Positions 9,644 to 18,983 are shown, numbered from the stretch's first letter. The stretch: DNA of 64,000 nt from Amia ocellicauda (GCF_036373705.1 NW_027102664.1:433697-497696), one strand, 5' to 3'. Made by a program: numbers and translations. Notes: generated from the letters alone by a model not told the origin.

Positions 9644-10934
9644 ACAGAACGTTTCTCCTCTGATTCACCTCAATAATGTTGTCAAACACAGCATACACGA
9701 CCATATTTACAGTGCGTGGTTGAGGCTGCTTGAAACGCATCTCCAAACGCATATTGCCCGTCTTCATCAGTGAAAAATGTTGTCCACACTCTTCGTCAGG
9801 GGTCAGGTTGAAACCGTACAGGGTGTAACCGCTGCAGTATTCCCGGCGATCGATCAGCAGAGTTTGATCCTTGAGATGGCGACCCGTAGCCAGTACTAGA
9901 CTGTAATATTCACGAACCGCATTGCCGTTTTCAAAGTCAGGTTGAAAAGGTCTGGATGGAACCTGCACACCATCGACGTACAACGCTATAAATTCCGCGT
10001 TATGTTTAAAGTTAAAGGGGTTCTTGTTGTAAACCCCGGTAAATGCATCATTATCCACGAGACCTATAATAACCTGTTTTGGGAGCTGTCCTAGAAACAG
10101 ATTTTCCTGGTTCATCACCCGTGTCCCTGCGGGCATACTGTGGACTTTCATATAGACTCCTTCGATCGGGTACTTGGCGTTTGCCGTCATTAACGCCTGC
10201 GCGTGTCCTAGTTTAACCGCCGGGGAGACGGACACTTTTTTCACAAACAGCGAGGCCGATAATATGGTCAGTTTATATTTTTCCGTATCAGGGGTCATCA
10301 GACAAAAAGCACTTTTACTACGGATCATTTTAATTTTAATGTCTACCCCGTTGAGCATGAGTTTTTCTTGGAAAAATATGTCTGCATTGATATGCCCCAT
10401 TAGCTCAAAGGTCCTCCCTTCTGTTGAAGAGGCCGTTCTTTTTTGCAAACCCTTATTGAGTCCCTCTGGATCCTTGTCATCTATAGCTTCCAGGATGTCT
10501 TTGAAGAAAAGGCCGGGGCTGAACTGTTTGCTTAGGGTCTCCTCACTATAATTAAGTTTACACTCCATCATGGCTCTATAGGGGTAAGTATTGCTGCTTT
10601 GACTAATGAGCCGATCTCCCAGGGTCACATCCACCTGTGAAAACATGGTGGCCACCGGGTAATTGATGACCCCAGCGTTGGCCGTCTTCTCGATTGCATC
10701 GCCATCCTAATCAGTCACTTTTCAGTTCATTAAAATAAATGTGTTATTCAAATCAATATAATCCTCGCCATTGCCAGCTATAAAAAACTCCAGAGGGGCC
10801 GTGTCTGAAATTGCAGAAAGAGGGGGAATCTCTACATATATGATCTTATCTATACTCGTTTGAGTGTATGGAACTGTAAACAGATCCAGTTCTGATTTGA
10901 CGCATTCTTCCGATAGACTGTGGACAAAAGACAT
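9630..10934 (-). pseudogene. Major capsid protein (double jelly-roll, hexon-like), copy A
   Basis: The full frame is about 434 aa. The N-terminal ~70 residues are at 10934-10722 and the rest continues to 9630. I recognise the family as the Maverick/adintovirus capsid protein often annotated as F54H12.2-like; it would form the virion shell. Copy A has two in-frame stops around 10708-10724 (TGT to TGA, then GAG to TAG) relative to copy B. Downstream the frame is open for 341 residues. The gene directly follows the pVI-like gene and overlaps the protease start. Confidence 0.88.
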
Positions 10935-10936
10935 GT

Positions 10937-11424
10937 TTAAAAGATGTATCCTGAGGCTCTATTTTTCTTTCTTTGAGACTTTCTTTTTGCAGGTTTTTTC
11001 TTGTGCTGCTTCCTTCTCCGAGTGTTTCCACAATATGTTGGAGAATGAGAGATTCTTCGTTTTTTGTTAGCCACGGATCATCGTCGCCCTGGTGGACACA
11101 TGCTGTTTCTTCTTTTACCCCCCCTCCTCGCCATTACCATGAGACCCGAACCCTCCTGATGCTCATGGCTAGCTGCCCGGTACATAACATTGGTGAACAC
11201 GTCACTAACAATATTTTTAGCCGCTGATTTCAAGTGGGGTCTGGCTATAGCAAAGCCTCTCTTAAGCAGGGGTACGGCCATTCTAAAGAGACCACGAAAG
11301 AGTCCTCCTAGACCGGCGCCATACATTGTGGGGGCTCCTACAAAACCGGGCAAGCCGTTCCATCTTGCATCTTGTAATAATCCACATAGGCGCTAGGATC
11401 TACATAACCCCTCGAGGTAGCCAT
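10937..11424 (-). pseudogene. pVI/pX-like minor capsid protein, copy A
   Basis: The equivalent in copy D is an intact ~162-aa protein. It has a Tyr-rich N-terminus, a Gly/amphipathic segment with LFRMAVPLLKRG, and a strongly basic C-terminus with several KK/RR clusters, resembling the membrane-active and core minor capsid proteins of adenovirus-like virions. In A an indel near 11360-11363 shifts the N-terminal frame and an AGA to TGA change near 11078 truncates the basic tail. The start is the ATG at 11424, just past the penton stop. Confidence 0.75.
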
Positions 11425-11425
11425 T

Positions 11426-12158
11426 TTAATAATGTACACACTGTTTCAGGGGTCGAAAATGTAGTTTGACATTAACTTTACCGAAGCGGAAGGGTACGTT
11501 GATATTCTGATCCGATTTTACTTCGATCGTGATGTTGTCAAAGTGGGTCTTTGAGACTGGTACGTAGTGTGGCTTGTCATAAGTAATTGTGACCATGTCA
11601 TTGCTTTTACCTTTAATAAGTACATTTCTCAAAAGGGGGACATAACTATCCCCAACCCTCTGGTGGGTTATGATATCCGTATACACATAAAGAGTGTTAA
11701 AGCCGCCACACCACTTCTGAGAACCTGCTCTCTGTGTCAGAATAGAACCCTAATATACGCCCCAGTTGGCCGCTGGTTTGAATGCTAATACCTGGTTTTG
11801 ACACCTTGTACACTCTGTTTTTAATAGGGTTGTAATATAGCTTGATGTTGGGGGTGCCTTCTGAGAACTGTTTATGCATCTCATCTAATATTTTATCCAC
11901 ATTGTCATAATAACCTCCTTGTATCGTGAATGTCCATTGACTCTTTTTAACATCATCAAAAATGGCGAAGGTGGCATCCTTATCTTGTAAAACAGCCCAA
12001 GTGTAAGGATACTGTATTTCCGCCAACCCCACTTCCCACGACCCCCTTAGATCTATAGATTTTCCAAATTGTACCGTGTAACTGGATATTTCATTTTTAG
12101 GGTATATATCGAGAGAGGCGTTACTGGGTAGAGTCACGTAGAAGCCTCCTGATTCCAT
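11426..12158 (-). pseudogene. Penton-like single jelly-roll capsid protein, copy A
   Basis: The ~243-aa protein would occupy the virion vertices. The start is taken at ATG 12158 (MESGGFYVTLPSNASL), the conserved beginning of Maverick pentons, although the frame is open back to 12272. The N-terminal ~150 residues and the C-terminal ~85 (from the VYTDII region) lie in different frames, separated by an extra base in a G-run near 11706-11716. The same shift occurs in all four copies. The gene lies between integrase and the pVI-like gene. Confidence 0.85.
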
Positions 12159-12204
12159 CTTGAGTATCGAAAGTAATGCCCCCAACACACCCGCGGGCAT
12201 GTTG

Positions 12205-13296
12205 TTATAAGGATTGAATATCGCAAACCTGTTGTTCCGGGACCCAACTATTGAACTTTTCAGGCCATCCAAGCCATTTCACCAACACATATTTTTTCCG
12301 GTTCTGGGTTTTTTCAGCTAATATCTTTTCAACTCTGTATACACTGTCTTTACCCACAATAATTTTTTGTAACTCGGCTTCGTAAAACATTCCTTCTATA
12401 TCCTCCCCGTCATAGTCTTTTAACCGGTACACGGGGGGGTCTCTAGCCAACTGTTCGGTAACTGTAAAATATTCGTCAGAAAATGTTTGTTCATAACCTT
12501 TGGCAAAAGTACTCCTTAGCTTTGAAACGCGAACCACATCACCGATGTTAAACTTATAAGTAGTTTTTCCCTTCTTAATAAATGGTCCGTATAATTTTGT
12601 ATAGACCTGAAAAGAATTACTTTGATCAACATCTATAGACTTCATTTTAATACTGGTGTGATACCCTTGGTTGTAAGCATCAATAAAATCCTGAACTTTA
12701 TCAAAATACTTGAACGTGTTGACCGCTGTAAAATATCTCCACATTTTGGTCTTTATGGTGCGGTTAAACCTCTCCACTACCGATGCTTTAAGCTCATTTC
12801 CGGTGGTGAAATGATGTATTTTGTGTCTCTTCAGTAGATTCTGAAATTCTCTGTTGAGAAACTCTTTTCCTTAATCAGTCTGCAGTTTTTTAGGACATCG
12901 ACCCTGGGACAATATATCCTCAAAGGCCCTTGTCACCGCCCAACCTGTTTTATTATGTAGAATTCGAGCCCAGGCATATTTTGATTACACATCGATACAC
13001 ATCAACATCAATTTGTGACCATTGTTATGTTTTGATAAATTTGACATATCGACTAGATCCATTTGCCATTGTGAGTCTATGTCAGTTGCATATACGCGGT
13101 TTCTTTTAAACTTAATCCTGAGAGGTTTATGTAAGGTATAGGCGTCTTGTTCCCGTAACCATTCTGAAACAACCACATCATTAACCTTCACTCCGGCCTC
13201 AGCGAGTCCTCTTTGAAAACCCTTCTTACCCGCCAAACCCCCAATCTTGGCTGGGTTGTAGTATAGTTCCTGCATTTGGTGAGCTTGCCGAGTCAT
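12205..13296 (-). pseudogene. Retroviral-type integrase with chromodomain, copy A
   Basis: This would insert the element with 6-bp target duplications. The 363-codon frame has an N-terminal region, a DDE catalytic core (Asp in the TDIDSQWQ region, Asp in the TDKGKEF region, Glu in VVERFNR), and a C-terminal chromodomain ending WLGWPEKFNSWVP. Two nonsense changes are specific to A: TTA to TAA near 12982-12984 and AAA to TAA near 12871-12873. The ATG at 13296 is chosen; an upstream GTG extends the frame by six codons. Confidence 0.93.
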
Positions 13297-13468
13297 TCTG
13301 TCAAATAACCACACAGACCCACACTATGCGCAAAGTTTTTATACAAGGTTTTTTATTCAACTTCAGGAGAGCAGATACCCCTTTTTAGACATTTGAGAAA
13401 AGTATAACATACACAACAATTTTTTCTACGGTCCAGACAAAAAGAAATCAGATGATTGGTTACTTGAT
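13297..13468 (-). terminator. 3' region of the right-end accessory genes, copy A
   Basis: It holds AATAAA on the - strand (TTTATT at 13352-13357), about 110 bp beyond the stop of the ~130-aa gene. A possible splice acceptor is discussed under that gene. No other gene is seen. Confidence 0.5.
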
Positions 13469-13861
13469 CTATATCAACAAATATACCTGTTTCTTTATCT
13501 TGTAGGCACACACCTCAGTTACATATGTAAATAAAACAACAATATGACCTATTTTAAAAGTAAACAGAGGTGTATTAAACATGCTCAGCAAAAGGTCATA
13601 CAGATGTTGATGAAATGGCCTAATATCATTCTTGGCCCCCTTGAGCGCTTCATCCCAGTGTTCGTACCCCCCGGTCTTTGTTACAGCAGCCATTAACTTT
13701 TCCAGGTTTGAAAGTTGATCCTCATCGATGGTTAAATCTGTAGAGAAAAGGCTCGCGTTGGCTACTTTTCTGTCAAGCACATGGTGTAATAGCGCTCTCA
13801 GGTTAGCTGCAGAGTGTTGATGACAGAACCAGTTGCAGAAGCAGTCCAGAACATTCCCCAT
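13469..13861 (-). CDS. Putative Bcl-2-like accessory protein (~130 aa), copy A
   Basis: I do not recognise this with certainty. The predicted all-helical protein has a region near residues 95-120 (FKIGHIVVLFTYVTE) that resembles the BH1/helix-5 hairpin of Bcl-2 relatives, preceded by a helix like helix 4. If correct it would block host apoptosis, a common virus function. The canonical BH1 Trp-Gly-Arg is not present, so the call is tentative. The ATG at 13861 begins MGNVLDCF. The frame ends shortly after CAG|GTATAT, a plausible splice donor, so the C-terminus may lie in another exon. The ORF is open in A but has a nonsense codon in B and D. Confidence 0.4.
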   Translation of the reverse strand: MGNVLDCFCNWFCHQHSAANLRALLHHVLDRKVANASLFSTDLTIDEDQLSNLEKLMAAVTKTGGYEHWDEALKGAKNDIRPFHQHLYDLLLSMFNTPLFTFKIGHIVVLFTYVTEVCAYKIKKQVYLLI

Positions 13862-13873
13862 GTTCAAAGTCCC

Positions 13874-14722
13874 TTAGTTCAGGTCAGAGTCTGAATCAGT
13901 GGCGTAGATGTCGAATTCTTCGTCGCTGCCCCCAGCTTCAACTTCTTTACGGAAGAAATAAGCTTTTAGCTTGCCAGCGGTTTTTCTACTCGGCTCATCC
14001 AGGTCATTGAGCAGCTGCCCAAGTTTCTCTATTATAAACGGCTCCTTTTTCAGCTCCAGCAAAATCTCATCTATGATTTTCTGGACTTGTCCCGCAGTGA
14101 CATGTATGTGGGAGTAAGACAGCGCCTTGATTAGTGCCGGTTTCAGCCACGGTTTGTTGAGTCTTCTGTAAAACACGTTGAAATAGAACAGGAAATAGTA
14201 ACGGTCTGGTTCAAACAAACAACTGTGTCTCAACTGACTGGGGTGATTCACTTCACACCCCCGACAGACTTCTTTCAGAGCTCGGTCGATGAGAGCACTC
14301 AGAATATACACCAGGGTGCTTTTAACCACTCTGCTTACTTGGTCACATACCCCGGGCAAAAATCCTGCGTCTTCATCATGCCCCCGGGACAGTCCGATGC
14401 TCATTGGGTCGCCTGGTGGTTTGTGGGGTGTTTCTACATCCATTGGACTGACCCCCTCCTGAGACGCACAGACGGTAGACAGTTCGGCAAAATCGAGGCC
14501 CTCCATGAGCTCCAGAGGCTGGGGATCCCCGAGACTCATTTGGACATCCATCGCACCGCATGTTGTTTCATCCTGAGGGACCGGGGTCTGAGGTCTTGGA
14601 GAGTAACCGCAGTCAGAGGGTTCCGGAGTGTATACAAAATCTGGGGAATAGAACCAGGGGTGATCCCGGGTTTGAAGAGGCCTGTAGAGCCTGTCGACGT
14701 CCGCAGCTTTCGGGTAAGACAT
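13874..14722 (-). CDS. 282-aa accessory protein with a C-x2-C...HPSQ...H-x-C motif, copy A
   Basis: The N-terminal ~130 residues are Pro/Asp-rich and probably disordered. Residues 153-168 form a compact Cys/His cluster (CRGCEVNHPSQLRHSC) that could bind zinc, followed by an aromatic helical domain to ~245 and an acidic Ser/Asp C-terminus. I have seen this type of Cys/His signature in unannotated animal Maverick-type proteins but know of no assigned function. The promoter region at 14757-14786 has a TATA-like box and a CRE-like site. The ORF is intact in A and B and internally deleted in C. Confidence 0.7.
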   Translation of the reverse strand: MSYPKAADVDRLYRPLQTRDHPWFYSPDFVYTPEPSDCGYSPRPQTPVPQDETTCGAMDVQMSLGDPQPLELMEGLDFAELSTVCASQEGVSPMDVETPHKPPGDPMSIGLSRGHDEDAGFLPGVCDQVSRVVKSTLVYILSALIDRALKEVCRGCEVNHPSQLRHSCLFEPDRYYFLFYFNVFYRRLNKPWLKPALIKALSYSHIHVTAGQVQKIIDEILLELKKEPFIIEKLGQLLNDLDEPSRKTAGKLKAYFFRKEVEAGGSDEEFDIYATDSDSDLN

Positions 14723-14756
14723 TCTCTTTAATTTTAAACCATGAATGAATTGTTGT

Positions 14757-14786
14757 GCCTTTTATCCTATCTCTTCACTACGTCAC
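14757..14786 (-). promoter_or_regulatory. Promoter of the 282-aa gene, copy A
   Basis: Read on the - strand, GTGACGTA (14786-14779) precedes GATAAAAGG (14766-14758), which lies about 36 bp upstream of the ATG at 14722. A CRE/ATF-like element beside a TATA-like box makes a credible core promoter. It is conserved in B and C. Confidence 0.5.
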
Positions 14787-14800
14787 GACACACCGCCCTC

Positions 14801-15511
14801 TTAGAAGAGAGTAGCCCCTGAGCCGTCAGACCCCCCTTCAAAACCCCACACGTCGTCTGTTTTATCATCGTCGTCGTCATTCAAGGGGGATATATAATCC
14901 ATAATCCAGCATATTCTCCTTCTAACCAAATCCAGTTGCGAACATTTGGTCAAGATGTCAAAACCATAATTTATACAGTTTATGACCTCTTTCAAGAACG
15001 GCCAGTCCACGGCGTCAAACATAATTTCAGTAACCTGTTTTTCTGGATCCTCCACACCCCTTTCAATAGGGTTTGTAATCAGGGTACTGCTAAACAAAAT
15101 CTTACGATCTGTAGTTAGAGATAGACTCTTCACCACTCTACCGTAGTTCTGCAAGCTTTCCCATTCACACCTTTCAAAACCCTGAGTCGGAGACTCCATT
15201 TCGCATTCTCTTGGACCCTCTTGCAAGCCTTCTAGAGTCTTATCCACAAGCCCCAGATATTTCCAGGCCATCACCTTCAACCAGTCCTCATAAGAGTATT
15301 CAATTACCGTCTCAAAAGGTTCCAACGTACCCTCCTTCTCTCCCAAAGCAAAAAGCTCCACTCCAACATAGCCGGGATCCCTTTTAAAGCGGTAACCCTG
15401 TCGAGCCCCCCAGAACAACACCCAGGAGCGTTCAATCTTCAAATTGGTGAGTACAGGAACCCTTGCCCGGGATTGTTTCTTGCGGGGTTTCATGTTGATG
15501 TCGCTGGACAT
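14801..15511 (-). CDS. 236-aa right-terminal orphan protein, copy A
   Basis: This is the outermost gene at the right end. It has a basic N-terminus (KPRKKQSRAR near residues 8-17), a mixed alpha/beta-looking middle rich in Trp and Glu, and an acidic Asp-rich C-terminal tract. No family is recognised. The ORF is full length in A and C and truncated in B by the junction with the tRNA array. A TATA-like box lies at 15579-15585. Terminal position suggests an early or host-interaction gene, which is inference only. Confidence 0.65.
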   Translation of the reverse strand: MSSDINMKPRKKQSRARVPVLTNLKIERSWVLFWGARQGYRFKRDPGYVGVELFALGEKEGTLEPFETVIEYSYEDWLKVMAWKYLGLVDKTLEGLQEGPRECEMESPTQGFERCEWESLQNYGRVVKSLSLTTDRKILFSSTLITNPIERGVEDPEKQVTEIMFDAVDWPFLKEVINCINYGFDILTKCSQLDLVRRRICWIMDYISPLNDDDDDKTDDVWGFEGGSDGSGATLF

Positions 15512-15578
15512 GTTGAAGAAGCGGGATGTTTCAGAAGCTGAGAATTAAAGAGGTATTGCCTAAAAGAAGCGCGGGTTC

Positions 15579-15585
15579 TTAAATA
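15579..15585 (-). promoter_or_regulatory. TATA-like box for the 236-aa gene, copy A
   Basis: TATTTAA on the - strand lies about 68 bp before the ATG at 15511. The same motif is at 55322-55328 in copy C. Confidence 0.45.
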
Positions 15586-15629
15586 GAGAGGAGAGTTTCG
15601 GGGCGTTGCCTTCAGAGGGGTGGGGGTAT

Positions 15630-15814
15630 TTATGGGTGGCCTTGTTGTTCAGGGTTTTATGGGTGTACACTTTCTGACGGATATGACGTAGGAATAATTA
15701 AGGAAATAACTCTACCTAAAATCACGCCCCCCAATTATGACTTAGGAATATTAATAAGCTTAGGGCATACGTCATAACAAAATAGGCCGCGCCCAAAAAA
15801 CCCTACTATCTACT
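15630..15814 (-). repeat. Right terminal inverted repeat, copy A (185 bp)
   Basis: It matches the reverse complement of copy B's left end (23556-23740) with a few mismatches. It ends in CT as expected for Polintons. It contains TGACGTA-type motifs at 15684-15690, 15738-15744 (degenerate) and 15768-15774 (reverse). Confidence 0.9.
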
Positions 15815-15820
15815 CTTATG
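15815..15820. repeat. Target site CTTATG flanking copy A's right end
   Basis: This 6-bp sequence follows the terminal inverted repeat. The same bases precede copy B's left end and follow copy C's right end, and occur uninterrupted in empty array units. Confidence 0.85.
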
Positions 15821-16130
15821 TAGTTGAAGGCGCAGTATAGCTCTGATAGTCTGGTGGTGACGGAAGACCACCAGCCGTTTGAACAAGCCATTCAGCATCA
15901 CCTTGTTGGGTTAAGTGCAGGCACTGTCAGAGCGCAGGGCGTCCTGCCTTTGAAAGAGTTTCCGAAGTGTCCTGATGTGCCCTTTTGCAATGCCAAACAG
16001 GTCAGTGAAAATGGCATCCTTTCGCGGCACTTCAGACGCCATCTCATAGCCAAGCCGACCTGAAACGCCTGAGCACGTTTTACCAGCAGGCTTCAACGGT
16101 AACCGTTCGAAGCAAGAGGCAGCGGTGTCA

Positions 16131-16203
16131 GTTTCCGTAGTGTAACGGTTATCACGTTTGCCTAACGCGCGAAAGGTCCCCGGTTCGAAACCGGGCGGAA
16201 ACA
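16131..16203 (+). tRNA. tRNA-Val(AAC)
   Basis: 73 nt, full cloverleaf, anticodon AAC. Intact T arm and B box (GGTTCGAAACC); a G-U pair in the anticodon stem and two D-loop changes. Confidence 0.85.
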
Positions 16204-16428
16204 ACCCGCGGTGCACGCGTGCCAGTACCGTGTTACCCGTCCTCATCTCCCTGCCCCAAGGCCGGCCGTCGTTTTCTCTTCCTCGGAGTGGCAAGAAATC
16301 CTGACCTTGAGAAGAAATGATCGCAAAAGGGTAGCTTTGCGAGGCGCTGGAACTGACACTTTTAAAATTGATACATGTTGTTGCTGTTACAATACAACCG
16401 TAGCAGGATCGGCGACATTGCTGTTACT

Positions 16429-16434
16429 CTTATG
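16429..16434 (+). other. Unoccupied CTTATG insertion site in the array
   Basis: The uninterrupted context is TGTTACT-CTTATG-TAGTTG. The left half matches the flank of copy B and the right half the flanks of A and C. Equivalent sites are at 17706, 18668, 20638, 22608 and 56811. Confidence 0.8.
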
Positions 16435-16744
16435 TAGTTGAAGGCGCAGTATAGCTCTGATAGTCTGGTGGTGACGGAAGACCACCAGCCGTTTGAACAA
16501 GCCATTCAACATCACCTTGTTGGGCTAAGTGCAGGCACTGTCAGAGCGCAGGGCGTCCTGCCTTTGAATGAGTTTCCGAAGTGTCCTGATGTGCCCTTTA
16601 GCAATGCCAAACAGGTCTGTGAAAATGGCATCCTTTCACGGCACTTCAGACGCCATCTCACAGTCTAGCCGACCTGAAATGCCTGAGCCTGTTTTACCAG
16701 CAGGCTTCAACGGTAACCGTTTGAAGCAAGACGCGGCGGTGTCA

Positions 16745-16817
16745 GTTTCCGTATTGTAGCGGTTATCACGTTTGCTTAACACGCGAAAGGTCCCCGGTTC
16801 GAAACCGGGCGGAAACA
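16745..16817 (+). tRNA. tRNA-Val(AAC), weakened
   Basis: Anticodon AAC. G10 is T, which disturbs the D stem and the A box, and there are changes in the anticodon arm. T arm and acceptor are intact. Possibly a pseudogene. Confidence 0.65.
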
Positions 16818-16979
16818 GCCTGCTGTGGGCCGGCCCTTTTCGTCCTGTTCGCCCTCGTGGTTCCCCGGAGGCGGTGGGTAGCTTTTCTTCATTGGAGTGC
16901 CCGAAATCGGTGCACTCACAGCGTCCGTCCGTCGACAGGTTGAAATTGTTATCGCTGGTGTAGCCACTTTTAATTAAAA

Positions 16980-17060
16980 TCTGATGATGATGTTGTTGTT
17001 CTTGTTCTTGTTGTTGTTGTTGTTCTTGTTTTTCTTGTTGTTCTTGTTGTCGTCGTGGTC
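16980..17060 (+). repeat. TGA/TTG/TTC-type microsatellite at the end of a tRNA unit
   Basis: Short TGA repeats change into TTG/TTC repeats. Similar tracts end equivalent units near 17940, 19222, 19929, 21192, 21899, 22848, 40006, 40674, 56109, 57047 and 57712, with copy-number variation. Confidence 0.8.
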
Positions 17061-17407
17061 GCCGTCATTATTATTGTTAAAGTAAAGCAGTAGTTAGATT
17101 TGTAGCTACCGTAAGGTGTAGAAGGCACAATAGCTCTGTGATTGTCTGATGGTGGCACAAGACGAGCAGCAGCTGTTTGAACAAGCCATTGAGCATCACC
17201 TTGTTGGGGTAAGTGTTAGTCTTGTCATAGCTCAGGGCGTTCTTCCTTTGAAAGAGTTTCCAAAGTGTCCTGATGTGCCCTTGAGCAATGCAAAATAGGT
17301 CAGTGAAAATAGAAACCTTTATCTCACAGGCTGGCCCACGGGAAACGCCTGTGTGTGTTTTACCATCCGGCTTCGATGGGAGCCATTCGAAACACCAGGA
17401 CGGGTCG

Positions 17408-17480
17408 ATTTCCGTAGTGTAGTGGCTATCACGTTCGCCTCACACGCGAAAGGTCCCCGGTTCGAAACCGGGTGGAAACA
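17408..17480 (+). tRNA. tRNA-Val(CAC), acceptor mismatch
   Basis: Anticodon CAC. Position 1 is A opposite C72, and C66 is T (wobble with G7). Otherwise close to the vertebrate consensus. Confidence 0.7.
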
Positions 17481-18369
17481 ACCCGCGGTGCACATGTGCC
17501 AGTGCCGTGTTACCCGTCCCCATCTCTCTGCCCCAAGGCTGGCTGTCGTTTTCTCTTCCTCGGAGTGGCAAGAAATCCTGACCTTGAGAACAAACGATGT
17601 AAGAAGGGTAGCTTTGCGAGGCGCTGGAACTGACACTTTTAAAATCGATACATGTTGTTGCTGTTACAATACGACCGTAGCAGGATCGGCGACATTGCTG
17701 TTACTCTTATGTAGTTGAAGGCGCAAAATAGCTCTGATAGTCTGGTGGTGACGGAAGACCACCAGCCGTTTGAACAAGCCATTCAGCATCACCTTGTTGG
17801 GCTAAGTGCAGGCACTGTCTGATCGCAGGGCGTCCTGCCTTTGAAAGAGTTTCCGAAGTATCCCGAAATCGGTGCACTCAGAGCGTCCGTCCGTCGACAG
17901 GTTGAAATTGTAAACGCTGGTGTAGCCACTTTTAATTAAAATCTGATGATGATGTTGTTGTTCTTGTTCTTGTTGTTGTTGTTGTTCTTGTTTTTCTTGT
18001 TGTTCTTGTTGTCGTCGTGGTCGCCATCATTATTAATGTTAAAGTAAAGCAGTAGTTAGATTTGTTGCTACCATAAGGTGTAGAAGGCACAATAGCTCTG
18101 TGATTGTCTGATGGTGGCACAAGACGAGCAGCAGCTGTATGAACAAGCCATTGAGCATCACCTTGTTGGGGTAAGTGTAAGTCTTGTCATAGCTCAGGGC
18201 GTTCTTCCTTTGAAAGAGTTTCCAAAGTGTCCTGATGTGCCCTTGAGCAATGCAAAATAGGTCAGTGAAAATAGAAACCTTTATCTCACAGGCTGGCCCA
18301 CGGGAAACGCCTGTGTTCGTTTTACCAGCCGGCTTCGATGGGAGCCATTCGAAACGCCAGGACGGGTCA

Positions 18370-18442
18370 GTTTCTGTAGTGTAATGGCTATCACGTTCGC
18401 ATCCCACGCGAAAGGTCCCCGGTTTGAAACCGGGCGGGAACA
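18370..18442 (+). tRNA. tRNA-Val-like gene with CCC (Gly-type) anticodon
   Basis: Valine-type body, but the anticodon loop reads ATCCCAC (anticodon CCC). The acceptor stem pairs by wobble. T-loop C56 is T, which also alters the B box. Confidence 0.6.
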
Positions 18443-18983
18443 ACCTGCGGTGCAGGCGTGCCAGTGCCGTGTTACCCGTCCCCATCTCTCTGCCCCAAGG
18501 CTGGCCGTCGTTTTCTCTTCCTCGGAGTGGCAAGAAATCCTGACCTTTAGAACAAACGATTGCAGAAGGGTAGCTTTGCGAGGCACTGGAACTGACACTT
18601 TTAAAATCGATACATGTTGTTGCTGTTACAATACGACCGTAGCAGGATCGGCGACATTGCTGTTACTCTTATGTAGTTGAAGGCGCAGTATAGCTCTGAT
18701 AGTCTGGTGGTGACGGAAGACCACCAGCCGTTTGAACAAGCCATTCAGCATCACCTTGTTGGGCTAAGTGCAGGCACTGTCTGAGCGCAGGGCGTCCTGC
18801 CTTTGAATGAGTTTCCGAAGTGTCCTGATGTGCCCTTTTGCAATGCCAAACAGGTCAGTGAAAACGGCATCCTTTCGCGGCACTACAGACGCCATCTCAC
18901 AGCCTAGCCGACCTGAAACGCCTGAGCCCGTTTTACCAGCAGGCTCCAACGGTAACCGTTCGAAGCAAGAGGCCACAGTGTCA

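Larger units (their letters stand above)
1..15814 (+). mobile_element. Maverick/Polinton element (endogenous adintovirus), copy A, left end outside window
   Basis: The gene set defines a Maverick/Polinton: protein-primed PolB, packaging ATPase, adenain-like protease, jelly-roll capsid proteins and a chromodomain integrase. The sequence starts about 645 bp inside the element, judged by alignment of base 1 with base 24200 of copy B. The right terminus at 15814 ends in CT and is followed by target duplication CTTATG. Two convergent gene blocks meet near 8.9-9.07 kb. Most large ORFs contain stops or frameshifts, so the copy is a fossil. The full-length element is estimated at about 16.4 kb by combining B's left end with A's right end. 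Confidence 0.95.

Noticed and set aside
12159-12272. Extension of penton to the ATG at 12272
   Set aside because: It would overlap the integrase C-terminus by 68 bp. The conserved penton start lies at 12158.
12205-13296. LTR retrotransposon or retrovirus as source of the integrase
   Set aside because: No LTRs, reverse transcriptase or gag were found. Neighbours are PolB, ATPase, protease and capsid genes, typical of Maverick/Polinton.
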